Source: Faecalibacterium prausnitzii
GTDB lineage: Bacteria; Bacillota; Clostridia; Oscillospirales; Ruminococcaceae
DNA: 64,000 nt
Direction of reading: 5' to 3'
NCBI RefSeq assembly: GCF_003287405.1
Contig: NZ_PRLD01000001.1
Coordinates: forward strand, 1-64,000
Under the pieces are notes generated by a model that was not told where the DNA came from, searched no databases, and saw only the letters and a program-made list of their open reading frames with translations. Positions 43,222 to 57,331 of the stretch are shown piece after piece; position 1 is the first letter of the stretch; each line of letters opens with the position of its first letter. The translations under genes were made by a program, and so were the position numbers.

Positions 43222-43842
43222 GTGGAGGATTACCGCACCGTCCGGGGCACGGCCACCGGCGAATATGAAGAGAAAAAGAGCCGCTTTATCGCACAGCTCT
43301 CCTTTGCCGACAGCGAGGAAGCCGCCGTTGCCTTTCTGGAGCAGGTGCGGGCGGCTAACCGCACCGCGCGGCACAACGTCTACGCTTACCGCCTGCGGGC
43401 GGGCAACCGCGAGCGCTATTCCGATGACGGTGAGCCGGCAAAGACTGCCGGTACGCCCGCGCTGGAGGTGCTGCAGCATAGTGGCCTGACCGACCTGATC
43501 GTGGTGGTCACCCGCTACTTTGGCGGGGTGCTGCTGGGCACCGGCGGTTTGGTGCGCGCTTACACCACCGCCACCGCCCGCGCACTGGAAAACGCGGAGG
43601 TCGTCACAGTGCGCAGTGTGGTGGAGCTGCAGGTAACGGTGGATTACGCCCTTTACGAGCGTGCGTCCCTGCTCATTGATGCCGCCGGGGCAAAACAGGC
43701 ACCGCCGGAGTTTACGGACCGTGTTACCCTGCGCTGGCAGATGCCGGAACACACCGAAGCCCCGCTGCTGGAGCAGCTGCGGGAGCTGACCCGGGGCAGC
43801 GCTCAGGTGACGGTGTCTGACCCGTTCTACGCACCATTTTAA
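43222..43842 (+). CDS. YigZ/IMPACT family protein
   Basis: 206 aa, starting at GTG 43222 with CAGGAGG upstream. The N-terminal UPF0029/IMPACT domain carries the family signature: KKSRFIAQ, ARHNVYAYRL, DDGEPAKTAGTP, and VVVTRYFGGVLLGTGGLVRAY. The C-terminal DUF1949 domain follows. The molecular role in bacteria is unclear; eukaryotic IMPACT acts on translational control. It is a single gene, 140 bases upstream of dgt. Confidence 0.93.
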   Translation: MEDYRTVRGTATGEYEEKKSRFIAQLSFADSEEAAVAFLEQVRAANRTARHNVYAYRLRAGNRERYSDDGEPAKTAGTPALEVLQHSGLTDLIVVVTRYFGGVLLGTGGLVRAYTTATARALENAEVVTVRSVVELQVTVDYALYERASLLIDAAGAKQAPPEFTDRVTLRWQMPEHTEAPLLEQLRELTRGSAQVTVSDPFYAPF

Positions 43843-43899
43843 AAAACAAAGTCTTTTTTGCAAACCGACACCGAACTTCCCCCTTCGACACGGCCGATG

Positions 43900-43908
43900 T
43901 GCTACAAT
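43900..43908 (+). promoter_or_regulatory. Extended -10 promoter of dgt-dnaG-rpoD
   Basis: TGC-TACAAT (TACAAT at 43903-43908). The closest -35 match TTCGAC is only 13 bp away, so recognition probably relies on the extended -10. Confidence 0.5.
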
Positions 43909-43984
43909 TGCTGCAGCGCAGCAATTGGGATCGGCTGCGCGCAGAGGGGAGGGGAGAAACCCGAAAAACAAAAGGAGGATCTGT

Positions 43985-44983
43985 ATGGATGTGCGCCGGA
44001 GAACCGAAGAGATCGAGCATCTTGCCTTTGCGCCGTGGGCGACCTTCAGCGATGCAAGCCGCGGCAGAGCTGTGCCGGAGCCGCAGGATCCGCTGCGCCC
44101 GGTGTTCCAGCGGGATCGCGACCGGGTGCTGCACTGCAAGGCCTTCCGGCGTCTCAAGCAGAAAACGCAGGTGTTCCTTTCGCCGGAAGGCGACCTGTAC
44201 CGCACCCGGCTGACCCATACGCTGGAGGTCTCGCAGATCGCCCGCACCATTGCCCGTGGTCTGCGCCTGAACGAGGATCTGACCGAGGCCATCAGCCTTG
44301 CGCATGATCTGGGGCATACCCCCTTTGGTCACGCGGGAGAAAAGGCACTGGATGCTCTTTGCCCGGACGGCTTCCGCCACTATATGCAAAGCCTGCGTGT
44401 GGTGGACCGGCTGGAAAAGGACGGCGAAGGGCTCAACCTGACATGGGAGGTACGGAACGGCATCGTTACCCACACCAAGGGCACATGGGCAGCTACCCCG
44501 GAAGGACGCATCGTGCGCTTGGCGGATCAGATCGCCTTTGTCAACCACGATATCGAGGACGCCGTGCGCGCCGGTGTGCTGGACGCTGCCACCCTGCCCA
44601 AGGACTGCACGGCAGTGCTGGGACAGACCAAATCTGCCCGCATCACCACCATGATCAACAGCATTCTCACCCACAGCGAGGGGGATGTCCGCATGGGCAC
44701 GGAGGAATACGAAGCGTTCCTTGCTCTGCGGGATTTCATGTACACGACCGTGTATGTGGATAAAAACGCCAAGCGTGAGGAGCAGAAGGTGGACAAGCTT
44801 ATCGCGGAGCTGTACGAATACTACCTGACCCATGTGGATCAGATGTCCAACTTTTATGTGCAGCTGGCCTATCAGGAGGGACGGGAGCGCGCCGTCACCG
44901 ACTACATCAGCGGTATGAGCGATGAGTTTGCCATCCGCACCTTTGAAGAACTGTTCGTGCCCCAGAAATGGCACGTCCTTTAA
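43985..44983 (+). CDS. dgt: Deoxyguanosinetriphosphate triphosphohydrolase-like protein
   Basis: HD-domain dNTPase, 332 aa from ATG 43985 (AAGGAGG upstream). HD-superfamily metal ligands: His78 (RLTHTLEV), His107 and Asp108 (AHDLGHTPFGH), with a later Asp in HDIEDAVRAG. This short clade lies upstream of dnaG and rpoD in many Firmicutes and hydrolyses dNTPs to nucleoside and triphosphate. The substrate range is not readable from sequence. Confidence 0.92.
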   Translation: MDVRRRTEEIEHLAFAPWATFSDASRGRAVPEPQDPLRPVFQRDRDRVLHCKAFRRLKQKTQVFLSPEGDLYRTRLTHTLEVSQIARTIARGLRLNEDLTEAISLAHDLGHTPFGHAGEKALDALCPDGFRHYMQSLRVVDRLEKDGEGLNLTWEVRNGIVTHTKGTWAATPEGRIVRLADQIAFVNHDIEDAVRAGVLDAATLPKDCTAVLGQTKSARITTMINSILTHSEGDVRMGTEEYEAFLALRDFMYTTVYVDKNAKREEQKVDKLIAELYEYYLTHVDQMSNFYVQLAYQEGRERAVTDYISGMSDEFAIRTFEELFVPQKWHVL

Positions 44984-45008
44984 AACTGGAGAGGTCGTTT
45001 AAAACAAC

Positions 45009-46784
45009 ATGATCCCACACGAATACATCGAGGAGCTTACCCGCCGCACCGACATTGTGGAGCTGGTGGGCAGCTATGTGCAGCTCAAACGCAAGGGACG
45101 GCTGTACGGCGGGCTGTGCCCTTTTCACAGCGAAAAAACGCCGTCCTTTTATGTGTACCCGGACACCCAAAGCTTTTATTGCTTCGGTTGTCAGGCAGCC
45201 GGAGATGCCATCAGCTTTGTCAAAAAGATCAACAATATCAGCAGCGGCGAAGCCATCAAGATGCTGGCTTCCCGCGCCGGGATGCCGGAACCGCAGGAGG
45301 ACGATAAGACGGGACGCCTGCGCAGCCGGGTGCTTTCCATGAACAAGGAGGCCGCCCGCTTCTTCCATGCCTGCCTGAACTCTACCGTGGAGGAGGCACG
45401 GCAGGCGCGCGCTTACTGGCGGCGGCGCGGGCTGGACGATAAGACCATCGTCCGGTTCGGGCTGGGCTATGCCCCCAACGATGGGCAGGCGCTGTACCAG
45501 TACCTGCGGGATAAAGGCTACAACCAGCAGGAGCTGGATGCCAGCGGCCTGTTCAAGCGCAGCCAGTCCGGGCGCATCTACTGCCTGTTCTGGAAGCGTG
45601 TCATGACCCCCATCTTTGACCTGCGCGGCAACATCATTGCCTTTGGCGGGCGCGTGATGGACGACTCCAAGCCCAAATACGTCAACAGCCCGGAGACGCT
45701 GGTCTACCACAAATCTGAGACGGTGTTTGCCATGCAGATCGCAAAGCGCAGCGCCTCCCGGCGGTTCGTGCTGTGCGAGGGCTACATGGACGTCATCAGT
45801 ATGCAGCAGGCGGGCATCGACACTGCCGTCTGCGCCTGCGGCACCGCGCTGACCCCCGGGCAGGTGCGCATCATCAGCGAGTATGCCGACGAAGTCATTC
45901 TGAGCTACGACTCGGACGAGGCCGGTCAGAAGGCGACCCTGCGCTCGCTGGAGCTGTTCCGCAACAGCCCGGTAAAGGTGGGCGTTTTGCAGATTCCCGG
46001 TGCAAAGGACCCGGACGAGTATATCAAAAAATACGGCCCGGAGCGCTTTCAGGCACTTCTGGACGGGGTGGGCAACGCGCTGGACTTCCGGCTCAAGCGC
46101 CTGCGGGATCAGTACGATCTCTCGCAGGATGCGCAGCGGCTGCAATATGTAAAGGAAGCTGTGGAAATGCTGGCCGAGCGCTCTAACCCCACCGAGCAGG
46201 AGGTGTACGCCGGGCGGCTGGCAGAGGAGACCAACATCTCCAAAACCGCCATTCTGGCGCAGCTGGGCACCGCAGCAAAGCGGGCAGGCGGCAAGTACCG
46301 CCGGGAGAAAAACCACGAGCGGCTGCATTCCGGCGAGATGGATCAGATCAAGGTGCCTTACAGCGCAGGCGGCAGTCAGGCACTGGGCATTGCCAGCGCC
46401 CAGCAGCGGCTGCTGGCGGCCATCCTGCGGGAGCCGCGGTATCTGGAACTGGCTAAACAGCAGCTGACGGCGGAGCAATTCATCCAGCCGCAGCAGAAGG
46501 AACTATACGAAGCGATGCTCAATTGCAGCCGGGAGGGCGTGGAGCTCAGCCTGACGGCACTGCGGGCATTTGCAAGCGAAGAAGCATTGAATGAACTGAG
46601 CCGACTTGCGGCACAATACAGCGATGTGAACTGCACACCGGAGGATATCCATCTGTATCTGGACAGGATCGCCCGGGGAATGCCGGTTGCAAGCAAAGCT
46701 GCTGCAATGTCCGGCGATGAGATCACACAGTATCTTCAGTCGATGCGCGAAAAAAAGCAGGGGACGCTGCCCGAACAAGACTGA
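45009..46784 (+). CDS. dnaG: DNA primase
   Basis: Makes RNA primers for replication. 591 aa. CHC2 zinc site Cys37, His40, Cys58 and Cys61. TOPRIM core with VLCEGYMDVI (catalytic Glu) and LSYDSDEAGQ (DxD). C-terminal helicase-interaction region from about 450. The GGAGAGG Shine-Dalgarno region is about 15 bases from the ATG, longer than normal, which may keep DnaG levels low relative to sigma-A. Position between dgt and rpoD matches the Firmicute macromolecular-synthesis operon. Confidence 0.96.
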   Translation: MIPHEYIEELTRRTDIVELVGSYVQLKRKGRLYGGLCPFHSEKTPSFYVYPDTQSFYCFGCQAAGDAISFVKKINNISSGEAIKMLASRAGMPEPQEDDKTGRLRSRVLSMNKEAARFFHACLNSTVEEARQARAYWRRRGLDDKTIVRFGLGYAPNDGQALYQYLRDKGYNQQELDASGLFKRSQSGRIYCLFWKRVMTPIFDLRGNIIAFGGRVMDDSKPKYVNSPETLVYHKSETVFAMQIAKRSASRRFVLCEGYMDVISMQQAGIDTAVCACGTALTPGQVRIISEYADEVILSYDSDEAGQKATLRSLELFRNSPVKVGVLQIPGAKDPDEYIKKYGPERFQALLDGVGNALDFRLKRLRDQYDLSQDAQRLQYVKEAVEMLAERSNPTEQEVYAGRLAEETNISKTAILAQLGTAAKRAGGKYRREKNHERLHSGEMDQIKVPYSAGGSQALGIASAQQRLLAAILREPRYLELAKQQLTAEQFIQPQQKELYEAMLNCSREGVELSLTALRAFASEEALNELSRLAAQYSDVNCTPEDIHLYLDRIARGMPVASKAAAMSGDEITQYLQSMREKKQGTLPEQD

Positions 46785-46832
46785 TCCCTGTTTTCCCTCC
46801 GGCTGGAGCTGGAGAGAAAAGGAGCAGGAATC

Positions 46833-47912
46833 ATGCAGAAATTGTCGCAAACGGAAGAACTTGCCCGCAGCCTTGCCGCAAAGGCGCGGCGCCACACCCT
46901 GACCCCGGAGCAGATCAGCCGCGCCATGGAGGAAACGGATTTCGATGTTGCACAGCTGGATGAACTCTACGCGGCGCTGGAGCAGCGGGGCGTCCATCTG
47001 GCAGAGGAACCTGCCGAGCTGCCCGTGCTGGACGATGCACAGATCGGCAGGCTGGAGAATGAGCTGTCCTCAGAGGGTGTGGCGCTGGATGACCCGGTCA
47101 AGACCTATTTAAAGGAGATCGGCCGGGTGCCGCTGCTGACCGCCGGGCAGGAGATGGCACTGGCAAAGGCTGCCCGCGCCGGAGATGCAGATGCCCGCCG
47201 CGCTTTGAGCGAAGCAAACCTGCGGCTGGTGGTATCGGTAGCCAAGCGCTACGCCGGGCGGGGACTGCCTTTTCTGGATCTCATTCAGGAAGGCAACCTT
47301 GGCCTGATGAAGGCGGCGGAAAAATTTGAGCCGGAGCGTGGCTTCAAGTTCTCTACCTACGCAACGTGGTGGATTCGTCAGTCCATCACCCGCGCCATTG
47401 CGGATCAGGGACGCACCATCCGCATCCCGGTGCATCTGGTGGAGAGCATCAACCGGGTCAAGAAAACGGCGGGCGACCTGCTGCATAAAAATGGACGGGA
47501 GCCCACCGTGGAGGAGATCGCTGTCGCACTGGATATGGAACCGGACAAGGTGCGGGAGCTGCTGCAATTGTCGCAGGAGCCCATCAGTCTGGAAACGCCG
47601 GTGGGGGAGGAAGAGGACGCCCATTTAGAGGACTTTATTCAGGACGAAGATGCCGGTGTCCCGGTGGACGAAGCCGGGCGTCAGCTGCTGCGGCGGGAGC
47701 TGTTGCACGTCCTTAAAAGCCTGACGCCCCGGGAGGAGCGGGTCATCACCCTGCGCTTTGGTCTGGAGGATGGCCGTGCCCGCACGCTGGAAGAGCTGGG
47801 CAAGGAGTTCAACGTGACCCGGGAACGGGTGCGGCAGATCGAAGCAAAGGCGCTGCGCAAGCTGCGCCACCCCAGCCGCGCGAAGCTGCTGCGGGATTAT
47901 CTGGATGAGTGA
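46833..47912 (+). CDS. rpoD: RNA polymerase primary sigma factor (sigma-A/RpoD)
   Basis: 359 aa, Gram-positive sigma-A length. A short acidic region 1.1 (to about 85) is followed by region 1.2 ([17 protein letters not shown]), the 2.1-2.4 core ([31 protein letters not shown]) that reads the -10 box, region 3, and region 4.2 ([13 protein letters not shown]) that reads the -35 box. AGAAAAGGAG precedes the ATG. It is followed by a terminator and then rpoB. Confidence 0.97.
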   Translation: MQKLSQTEELARSLAAKARRHTLTPEQISRAMEETDFDVAQLDELYAALEQRGVHLAEEPAELPVLDDAQIGRLENELSSEGVALDDPVKTYLKEIGRVPLLTAGQEMALAKAARAGDADARRALSEANLRLVVSVAKRYAGRGLPFLDLIQEGNLGLMKAAEKFEPERGFKFSTYATWWIRQSITRAIADQGRTIRIPVHLVESINRVKKTAGDLLHKNGREPTVEEIAVALDMEPDKVRELLQLSQEPISLETPVGEEEDAHLEDFIQDEDAGVPVDEAGRQLLRRELLHVLKSLTPREERVITLRFGLEDGRARTLEELGKEFNVTRERVRQIEAKALRKLRHPSRAKLLRDYLDE

Positions 47913-47933
47913 ATCGCATAAAATTTTCAGGAC

Positions 47934-47973
47934 GAGACTGCTGCACAGCATTTTGTGCGGCGGTCTCTTTTTT
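47934..47973 (+). terminator. Intrinsic terminator after rpoD
   Basis: GAGACTGCTGCACA (47934-47947) pairs with TGTGCGGCGGTCTC (47954-47967) through 14 bp with G-U pairs, tail TTTTTT. Nearly the same stem as the ppk1 terminator. Confidence 0.9.
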
Positions 47974-47975
47974 GC

Positions 47976-48164
47976 GGCAGGGAAGTACAAAAGTCACACT
48001 TCCGGGCACAAGAGTAAAGATAGACAAATTGCACAAGGGTGTTATGAACAGGAACGTGCAAAATAAAAAAATCAAGTACTTGGCAGACAAACAGCTACAC
48101 GCTGCCGGGCGTGCGAAAACAAAGCGAAAATTAAATTTATTTCGGCAAAAAACTGAAAAATGGC
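47976..48164. other. Noncoding stretch upstream of the rpoB promoter
   Basis: About 190 bases, AT-rich toward the promoter, with a small GAAGT/ACTTC hairpin at about 47982-48003. Open frames here have no ribosome-binding site and run through the promoter, so I do not call a gene. Confidence 0.5.
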
Positions 48165-48193
48165 TTGACAACAGGGGTTTTCGGGTGTATACT
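48165..48193 (+). promoter_or_regulatory. Promoter P1 of rpoB-rpoC
   Basis: Consensus -35 TTGACA (48165-48170), 17-bp spacer, -10 TATACT (48188-48193). It gives a leader of about 190 nt. Confidence 0.85.
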
Positions 48194-48333
48194 GCATTAG
48201 TATCACATAATGGACTAGTGCGCCAAAAAGGGAACTGCGATGGCTGCCGCTTGAGGGCTTGCCCCGAAAAGTTTGTGCAAAATGCCGGAACGTTCCGCAG
48301 GACGCGGGTCGAATTATGTGTGTCTGCTCAAAT

Positions 48334-48363
48334 TTGACCCGTGTATACGACATCCCGTAGAAT
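48334..48363 (+). promoter_or_regulatory. Promoter P2 of rpoB-rpoC
   Basis: -35 TTGACC (48334-48339), 18-bp spacer, -10 TAGAAT (48358-48363), only about 20 bases before the rpoB ATG. Confidence 0.5.
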
Positions 48364-48388
48364 ATAAAAGTAAGGAGTGGTTGATTTT

Positions 48389-51300
48389 ATGATGAAAGTC
48401 AAGCCCGTTAAGCTCGGCAAAACCGAGCGCATGAGCTTCTCCCACATCGACGAAGTCATCAGTATGCCGAACCTGATCGAGGTGCAGAAGAACTCGTATC
48501 AGTGGTTTCTGGATGAAGGCCTGAAGGAGGTCTTCCACGATATCGGCACCATTGAGGACTACACCGGCAATCTGGCACTGAGCTTTGTGGACTTCCGGCT
48601 GGACAAGGAGCCGAAGTACAGCATCAAGGAGTGCAAGGAGCGCGACGTTACCTTTGCAGCCCCCCTGCGCGTCACCGCCCGTCTGCTGAACAAGGAGACC
48701 GGCGAGGTGAAGGATCAGGAGATCTTCATGGGCGACTTCCCCCTGATGACCGACGCAGGCACCTTTGTCATCAACGGTGCCGAGCGTGCGATCGTCAGCC
48801 AGCTGGTCCGTTCTCCCGGTGTGTTCTACGGCCATGCCAAGGATAAGGTCGGTAATGACCTGTACAGCGCCACCATGAACCCCAACCGCGGTGCATGGCT
48901 GGAGTACGAGACCGATGCCGCCAATGTGTTCTATGTCCGTATCGACAAGAACCGCAAGCTGCCCGTCACGGTGCTGTGCCGTGCACTGGGTCTGTCCTCT
49001 AACGAGGATATCCTGAACTACTTCGGCGAGGACGAGCGCATTCTGGCCACGCTGGAAAAGGATACCACCAAGAACCGCGAAGAGGGTCTGCTGGAGGTCT
49101 ACCGCAAGCTGCGCCCCGGCGAGCCTCCCACGGTGGAGTCCGCTACCAGCCAGATCGATATGCTGTTCTTCGATCCGCGCCGGTACGACCTGTCCCGCTT
49201 CGGCCGCTATAAGATGAACAAAAAGCTGTCTCTGGCACGCCGCATCATGAACCATGTGGCCGCAGAGAACGTGGTGGATCCCTTCACCGGCGAGATCCTT
49301 GTCGAGGCCGACAAGAAGATCGACCGCAAGCTGGCTGAGCAGATCGATGCCGCCGGCGTGGATCTGGTCGTGCTGAAGATCGATGATCCCATGAAGGATC
49401 AGCCCCACAAGGTCAAGGTCATTACCAACGGCTGCGTGGATGCACAGGCCATCATTGATAGCTACTACCCTGCATTCAAGGGGGTGGATGTCAAGGAGTG
49501 CGGCATCAACGAGCGCTGCTGCCTCAAGGAGCTGCGCAAGATCCTTGATAACGCCTCCAGCGCCGAGGAGGTCATGGAGAGCCTGAAGAAGGATCACGAC
49601 CTGCTCATCGGCCGTACCGTCACCATCGACGATATCCTGTCCTCCATCAACTACCTGAACGGTCTGGGCTACGGCATCGGCACCACCGATGATATCGACC
49701 ATCTGGGCAACCGCCGTATCCGCAGTGTGGGCGAGCTGCTGCAGAACCAGTTCCGCATCGGTTTCTCCCGTATGGAACGCGTCATCCGTGAGCGCATGAC
49801 CCTGCAGAGCCAGGATCAGAGCGTCATCACCCCGCAGGCACTGATCAACATCCGTCCTGTGGTGGCAGCCATCAAGGAGTTCTTCGGCTCCTCTCCGCTG
49901 TCTCAGTTCATGGATCAGAATAACCCTCTGGCTGAGCTGACCCACAAGCGCCGTCTGTCTGCTCTGGGTCCCGGCGGTCTGAGCCGTGACCGCGCAGGCT
50001 TCGAAGTCCGCGATGTTCACTACAGCCACTACGGCCGTATGTGCCCCATCGAGACCCCTGAAGGCCCCAACATCGGTCTGATCTCCTATCTGGCATCCTA
50101 CGCTAAGATCAACGAGTACGGCTTTGTGGAGGCTCCCTACCGCAAGGTCAAGAAGATCTACGATGAGAACAACAACCTCATTGAGCAGGTCGTCACCGAC
50201 GAGGTGGAGTATATGACCGCCGATGTGGAGGACGAGTACGTTGTGGCACAGGCCAACGAGCCGCTGGACGAAGGCAAGCACTTCGTCCGTCCCCGCGTGT
50301 CTGCCCGCCGCCGCGACGAGATCCTGGAAATCGACGCAGAGAAGGTCGATTACATGGACGTCTCTCCGCGAATGATGGTCTCTGTTGCTACCGCCTGCAT
50401 CCCCTTCCTGGAGAACGATGACTGTAACCGTGCACTGATGGGCTCTAATATGCAGCGTCAGGCAGTGCCTCTGATGGTCACCCAGCAGCCTATTGTTGCT
50501 ACCGGTATGGAGTACAAGGCTGCTACCGACTCCGGCACCGCTGTGCTGGCTAAGAGCAACGGCATTGTGGAGAAGGTCGATGCCGACCACATTGTTGTAC
50601 GCAACGAGCAGGGCGCTCTGGAGGATTACTCTCTGATCAAGTTTGCCCGCTCCAACGCAGGCACCTGCATCAACCAGCGCCCCATCGTGGAAGTGGGCGA
50701 GACTGTCACCGCCGGTCAGGTGCTGGCCGATGGCCCCGCAATGCGCAACGGCGAGATCTCTCTGGGTAAGAACGCCCTGATCGGCTTCATGACCTGGGAG
50801 GGCTACAACTACGAGGACGCCGTTCTGCTGAACGAGAAGATCGTGCGCGAGGACGTGTACACCTCCATCCACATCGAGGAGTACGAGACCGAGAGCCGCG
50901 ATACCAAGCTGGGACCCGAGGAGATCACCCGCGACATCCCCAACGTTTCTGAGGATGCCCTGAAGGATCTGGACGAGCGCGGCATCATCCGCATTGGTGC
51001 CGAGGTCAAGAGCGGCGATATTCTGGTCGGCAAGGTCACCCCGAAGGGTGAGACCGAGCTGACCGCTGAGGAGCGCCTGCTGCGCGCCATCTTCGGTGAG
51101 AAGGCACGCGAGGTGCGCGACACCTCCCTGCGTGTGCCCCATGGCGCTTACGGCATCATTGTGGATGTCAAGGTCTTTACCCCGGAGAACAGCGATGAGC
51201 TGCAGCCCGGTGTGCGCGAGGTCGTCCGCTGCTATATCGCCCAGAAGCGTAAGATCAGCGTTGGCGATAAGATGGCAGGCCGTCACGGTAACAAGGGTGT

Positions 51301-52258
51301 CGTTTCCCGCATCCTGCCGCAGGAGGATATGCCCTACCTGCCCGACGGCACTCCGCTGGACATCGTGCTGAACCCGCTGGGCGTGCCTTCCCGTATGAAC
51401 ATCGGTCAGGTGCTGGAAGTCAACCTCGGCTACGCTGCCAAGGCCTGCGGCATCAAGGTCATGACCCCCGTCTTTGATTCTGCCCGTGAGAACGACATCG
51501 GCGATACCTTTGATACCGCCCGCGAGATGTGGCACGGCGAGAATGCTCCCGCTTACCCCACCAAGCTCCCCAAGATCATGGGCGAGAAGGGTCACATCAT
51601 CGACTTCTCCAAGATCGAGCTGGATCGTGACGGCAAGACCACTGTTTACGATGGCCGTACCGGTGAAAAGTTCGATAACCGCGTTACCGTTGGTTATATG
51701 TACTACCTCAAGCTGCATCACCTGGTCGATGATAAGATCCACGCCCGTTCCACCGGCCCCTACTCTCTGGTCACCCAGCAGCCTCTGGGCGGCAAGGCGC
51801 AGTTCGGCGGTCAGCGCTTCGGCGAGATGGAGGTCTGGGCACTGGAAGCTTACGGTGCCGCTTACACCCTGCAGGAGATCCTGACTGTCAAGTCCGATGA
51901 CGTGGAGGGCCGTGTCAAGACCTACGAAGCCATCGTCAAGGGCGAGCCCATCCCGCAGCCCGGCATCCCCGAGTCCTTCCGCGTTATGCTGAAGGAACTG
52001 CAGTCTCTGGGTATGGACGTGATCGTGCAGGATAAGGACGGCAACGAGATCGATATGCGCCAGAACTTCGACGACGAAGAGACCGGCTTTGATATGCGTG
52101 ATGTTGCCGGCACCGAGACTGTGGTGCAGGAGAGCGAACTGACTGATTACAACATCAAGGACGCCGATGCAGGTTTCGATGATCCCTCTGTGCTGGAGGA
52201 TGACAACTCTGTCTCTGCAGAGTCCGCTTCCTCCGATGAAGTGGATTTTGACGAATAA
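48389..52258 (+). CDS. rpoB: DNA-directed RNA polymerase subunit beta
   Basis: 1289 aa from ATG 48389 (AAGGAG 11 bases upstream; ATG 48392 is an alternative). All conserved beta blocks are present. The rifampicin pocket reads [19 protein letters not shown] followed by LSALGPGG, that is wild type at the positions (His, Ser, Asp) where resistance normally arises. [12 protein letters not shown] and the C-terminal clamp region [24 protein letters not shown]-type segments are complete. After the conserved end there is an acidic tail (to DEVDFDE) of about 60 residues. Codon use is strongly biased. Confidence 0.98.
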   Translation: MMKVKPVKLGKTERMSFSHIDEVISMPNLIEVQKNSYQWFLDEGLKEVFHDIGTIEDYTGNLALSFVDFRLDKEPKYSIKECKERDVTFAAPLRVTARLLNKETGEVKDQEIFMGDFPLMTDAGTFVINGAERAIVSQLVRSPGVFYGHAKDKVGNDLYSATMNPNRGAWLEYETDAANVFYVRIDKNRKLPVTVLCRALGLSSNEDILNYFGEDERILATLEKDTTKNREEGLLEVYRKLRPGEPPTVESATSQIDMLFFDPRRYDLSRFGRYKMNKKLSLARRIMNHVAAENVVDPFTGEILVEADKKIDRKLAEQIDAAGVDLVVLKIDDPMKDQPHKVKVITNGCVDAQAIIDSYYPAFKGVDVKECGINERCCLKELRKILDNASSAEEVMESLKKDHDLLIGRTVTIDDILSSINYLNGLGYGIGTTDDIDHLGNRRIRSVGELLQNQFRIGFSRMERVIRERMTLQSQDQSVITPQALINIRPVVAAIKEFFGSSPLSQFMDQNNPLAELTHKRRLSALGPGGLSRDRAGFEVRDVHYSHYGRMCPIETPEGPNIGLISYLASYAKINEYGFVEAPYRKVKKIYDENNNLIEQVVTDEVEYMTADVEDEYVVAQANEPLDEGKHFVRPRVSARRRDEILEIDAEKVDYMDVSPRMMVSVATACIPFLENDDCNRALMGSNMQRQAVPLMVTQQPIVATGMEYKAATDSGTAVLAKSNGIVEKVDADHIVVRNEQGALEDYSLIKFARSNAGTCINQRPIVEVGETVTAGQVLADGPAMRNGEISLGKNALIGFMTWEGYNYEDAVLLNEKIVREDVYTSIHIEEYETESRDTKLGPEEITRDIPNVSEDALKDLDERGIIRIGAEVKSGDILVGKVTPKGETELTAEERLLRAIFGEKAREVRDTSLRVPHGAYGIIVDVKVFTPENSDELQPGVREVVRCYIAQKRKISVGDKMAGRHGNKGVVSRILPQEDMPYLPDGTPLDIVLNPLGVPSRMNIGQVLEVNLGYAAKACGIKVMTPVFDSARENDIGDTFDTAREMWHGENAPAYPTKLPKIMGEKGHIIDFSKIELDRDGKTTVYDGRTGEKFDNRVTVGYMYYLKLHHLVDDKIHARSTGPYSLVTQQPLGGKAQFGGQRFGEMEVWALEAYGAAYTLQEILTVKSDDVEGRVKTYEAIVKGEPIPQPGIPESFRVMLKELQSLGMDVIVQDKDGNEIDMRQNFDDEETGFDMRDVAGTETVVQESELTDYNIKDADAGFDDPSVLEDDNSVSAESASSDEVDFDE

Positions 52259-52277
52259 ACCCCTTATAGGCTGTTTT

Positions 52278-52330
52278 CCCGCTGCGGTGCGCGTGCTGCC
52301 GCCGCAGACAGGGGAGAGCAGCGGGTTTTA
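52278..52330 (+). terminator. Terminator-like hairpin between rpoB and rpoC
   Basis: CCCGCTGC (52278-52285) / GCAGCGGG (52318-52325) with tail TTTTATAG. It lies inside what is normally a single transcription unit and no promoter follows, so it must be partly read through. Confidence 0.6.
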
Positions 52331-52382
52331 TAGGTCGCCTGTCATCATCGAAACAACTAGAGATTAAGAAAGGGTTCGTTTC

Positions 52383-55955
<3,573 letters not shown>

Positions 55956-55988
55956 GCGCAGCATCCGTCAGGATCTGATCAATTAAGC

Positions 55989-56027
55989 AAAACCGCTCCG
56001 TGGGCGAAAGCCTGCGGGGCGGTTTTT
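55989..56027 (+). terminator. Intrinsic terminator after rpoC
   Basis: AAAACCGCTCCG (55989-56000) pairs with the CGGGGCGGTTTT ending near 56026, tail TTTTTG. Confidence 0.85.
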
Positions 56028-56132
56028 GCGTGCCGGAAGCAGCGCAGCAGGGGAGGGAAAAGGCACTTTTTCTGCCGAAAATTGCCCGAAAGAAAAAATC
56101 TGGAATAAATACAAAAAAAATTGCAAAAACTG

Positions 56133-56161
56133 TTGACATCCGGCTGCAAAGCGGGTATTAT
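56133..56161 (+). promoter_or_regulatory. Promoter of rpsL-rpsG-fusA
   Basis: Consensus -35 TTGACA (56133-56138), 17-bp spacer, -10 TATTAT (56156-56161). Confidence 0.85.
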
Positions 56162-56248
56162 ATAACTGTTGCGCGTCCCTCATGGGGATAGTGCGGCAAA
56201 AAAGTCGGAAAATCTTCCGATGTTCATCATTAAGAAAGGAGAAACAAA

Positions 56249-56677
56249 ATGCCTACTTTTAACCAGCTTGTACGCAAAGGCCGTGAGGTCCTGACTACCA
56301 AGAGCACCGCTCCCGCTCTGCAGAAGACTTATAATTCTCAGAAGAAGCAGTACTCTGATCTGAGCAGCCCCCAGAAGCGTGGTGTCTGCACTGCAGTTCG
56401 TACCATGACCCCCAAGAAGCCTAACTCTGCTCTGCGTAAGGTTGCTCGTGTCCGCCTCACGAATGGTATCGAGGTCACCTCTTACATTCCCGGTATCGGC
56501 CATAACCTGCAGGAGCACTCCGTCGTGCTGATCCGTGGCGGCCGTGTTAAGGACCTGCCCGGTGTGCGTTACCACATCATCCGTGGTACCCTGGATACTC
56601 AGGGTGTGGCAGGCCGTAATCAGGCCCGCTCCAAGTACGGCGCAAAGCGTCCTAAGGCCGGTGCTGCAAAGAAGTAA
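56249..56677 (+). CDS. rpsL: 30S ribosomal protein S12
   Basis: 142 aa. Decoding-centre protein with the conserved loops [17 protein letters not shown] and [13 protein letters not shown]; the lysines whose change gives streptomycin resistance are wild type. AGAAAGGAG precedes the ATG. First gene of the str operon, which here lacks the L7Ae-like gene that Bacillus has between rpoC and rpsL. Confidence 0.98.
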   Translation: MPTFNQLVRKGREVLTTKSTAPALQKTYNSQKKQYSDLSSPQKRGVCTAVRTMTPKKPNSALRKVARVRLTNGIEVTSYIPGIGHNLQEHSVVLIRGGRVKDLPGVRYHIIRGTLDTQGVAGRNQARSKYGAKRPKAGAAKK

Positions 56678-56836
56678 TTGAGGACAACCGCCATAAACGG
56701 CTTTCCTTTATATAAATAACAAGTCCGCTTAAAAGCGGAGGGTAACGGTTTATGTAAGGTCAGCTCTTTGTGACACAACGGGAGTTTTATTACTTTCGAG
56801 TACCGATGATATCATTCTGTGAAGGAGGGAAGAAAG
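56678..56836 (+). promoter_or_regulatory. Structured rpsL-rpsG intercistronic region
   Basis: 159 bases, unusually long for adjacent ribosomal genes. CATAAAC (56692-56698) pairs with GTTTATG (56748-56754), enclosing a CCGCTT/AAGCGG hairpin (56725-56738); a GTCA/TGAC hairpin follows near 56761. In Escherichia coli the S12-S7 intercistronic RNA is the S7 autoregulatory site, so this is a candidate for the same control. Confidence 0.45.
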
Positions 56837-57307
56837 ATGCCTAGAAGAGGTAACATTGCTAAGCGCGATGTCTTAGCTGATCCTATTTACAATTCCAAGA
56901 TGGTCACCCGCCTGGTCAACAGCGTCATGCTGGATGGCAAGAAGGGCGTCGCTCAGAAGATCGTTTACGAAGCTTTCTCCATGATTCAGGAAAAGACCGG
57001 CAACGATCCTCTGGAGACTTTCGAGAAGGCGATGGAGAACATCATGCCCAGCCTCGAGTGCAAGACCCGCCGTGTTGGTGGCGCTAACTACCAGGTTCCC
57101 CTGGAGGTCAGCCCCGCTCGCCGCGAGACTCTGGGTCTGCGCTGGCTGACTGCCTACAGCCGCACCCGTGGTGAGAAGACCATGGCACAGCGTCTGGCTG
57201 CTGAGATCATGGATGCTGCCAACAACACTGGTAACGCCGTGAAGAAGCGTGAGGACACTCACAAGATGGCAGAAGCTAACAAGGCTTTCGCACATTTCCG
57301 TTATTGA
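56837..57307 (+). CDS. rpsG: 30S ribosomal protein S7
   Basis: 156 aa from ATG 56837, with GAAGGAGGGA upstream; a GTG at 56819 is upstream of that ribosome-binding site and is rejected. The N-terminus [19 protein letters not shown] and the segment [16 protein letters not shown] are characteristic. S7 nucleates assembly of the 30S head. fusA follows after 24 bases. Confidence 0.98.
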   Translation: MPRRGNIAKRDVLADPIYNSKMVTRLVNSVMLDGKKGVAQKIVYEAFSMIQEKTGNDPLETFEKAMENIMPSLECKTRRVGGANYQVPLEVSPARRETLGLRWLTAYSRTRGEKTMAQRLAAEIMDAANNTGNAVKKREDTHKMAEANKAFAHFRY

Positions 57308-57331
57308 TCTGTTCTGTAGGAGGTTAATTTC

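Noticed and set aside
48300-48363. P2 of rpoB as the main promoter
   Set aside because: It has an 18-bp spacer and lies very close to the ATG; P1 has a consensus -35 and a 17-bp spacer. P2 is listed only as a secondary candidate.
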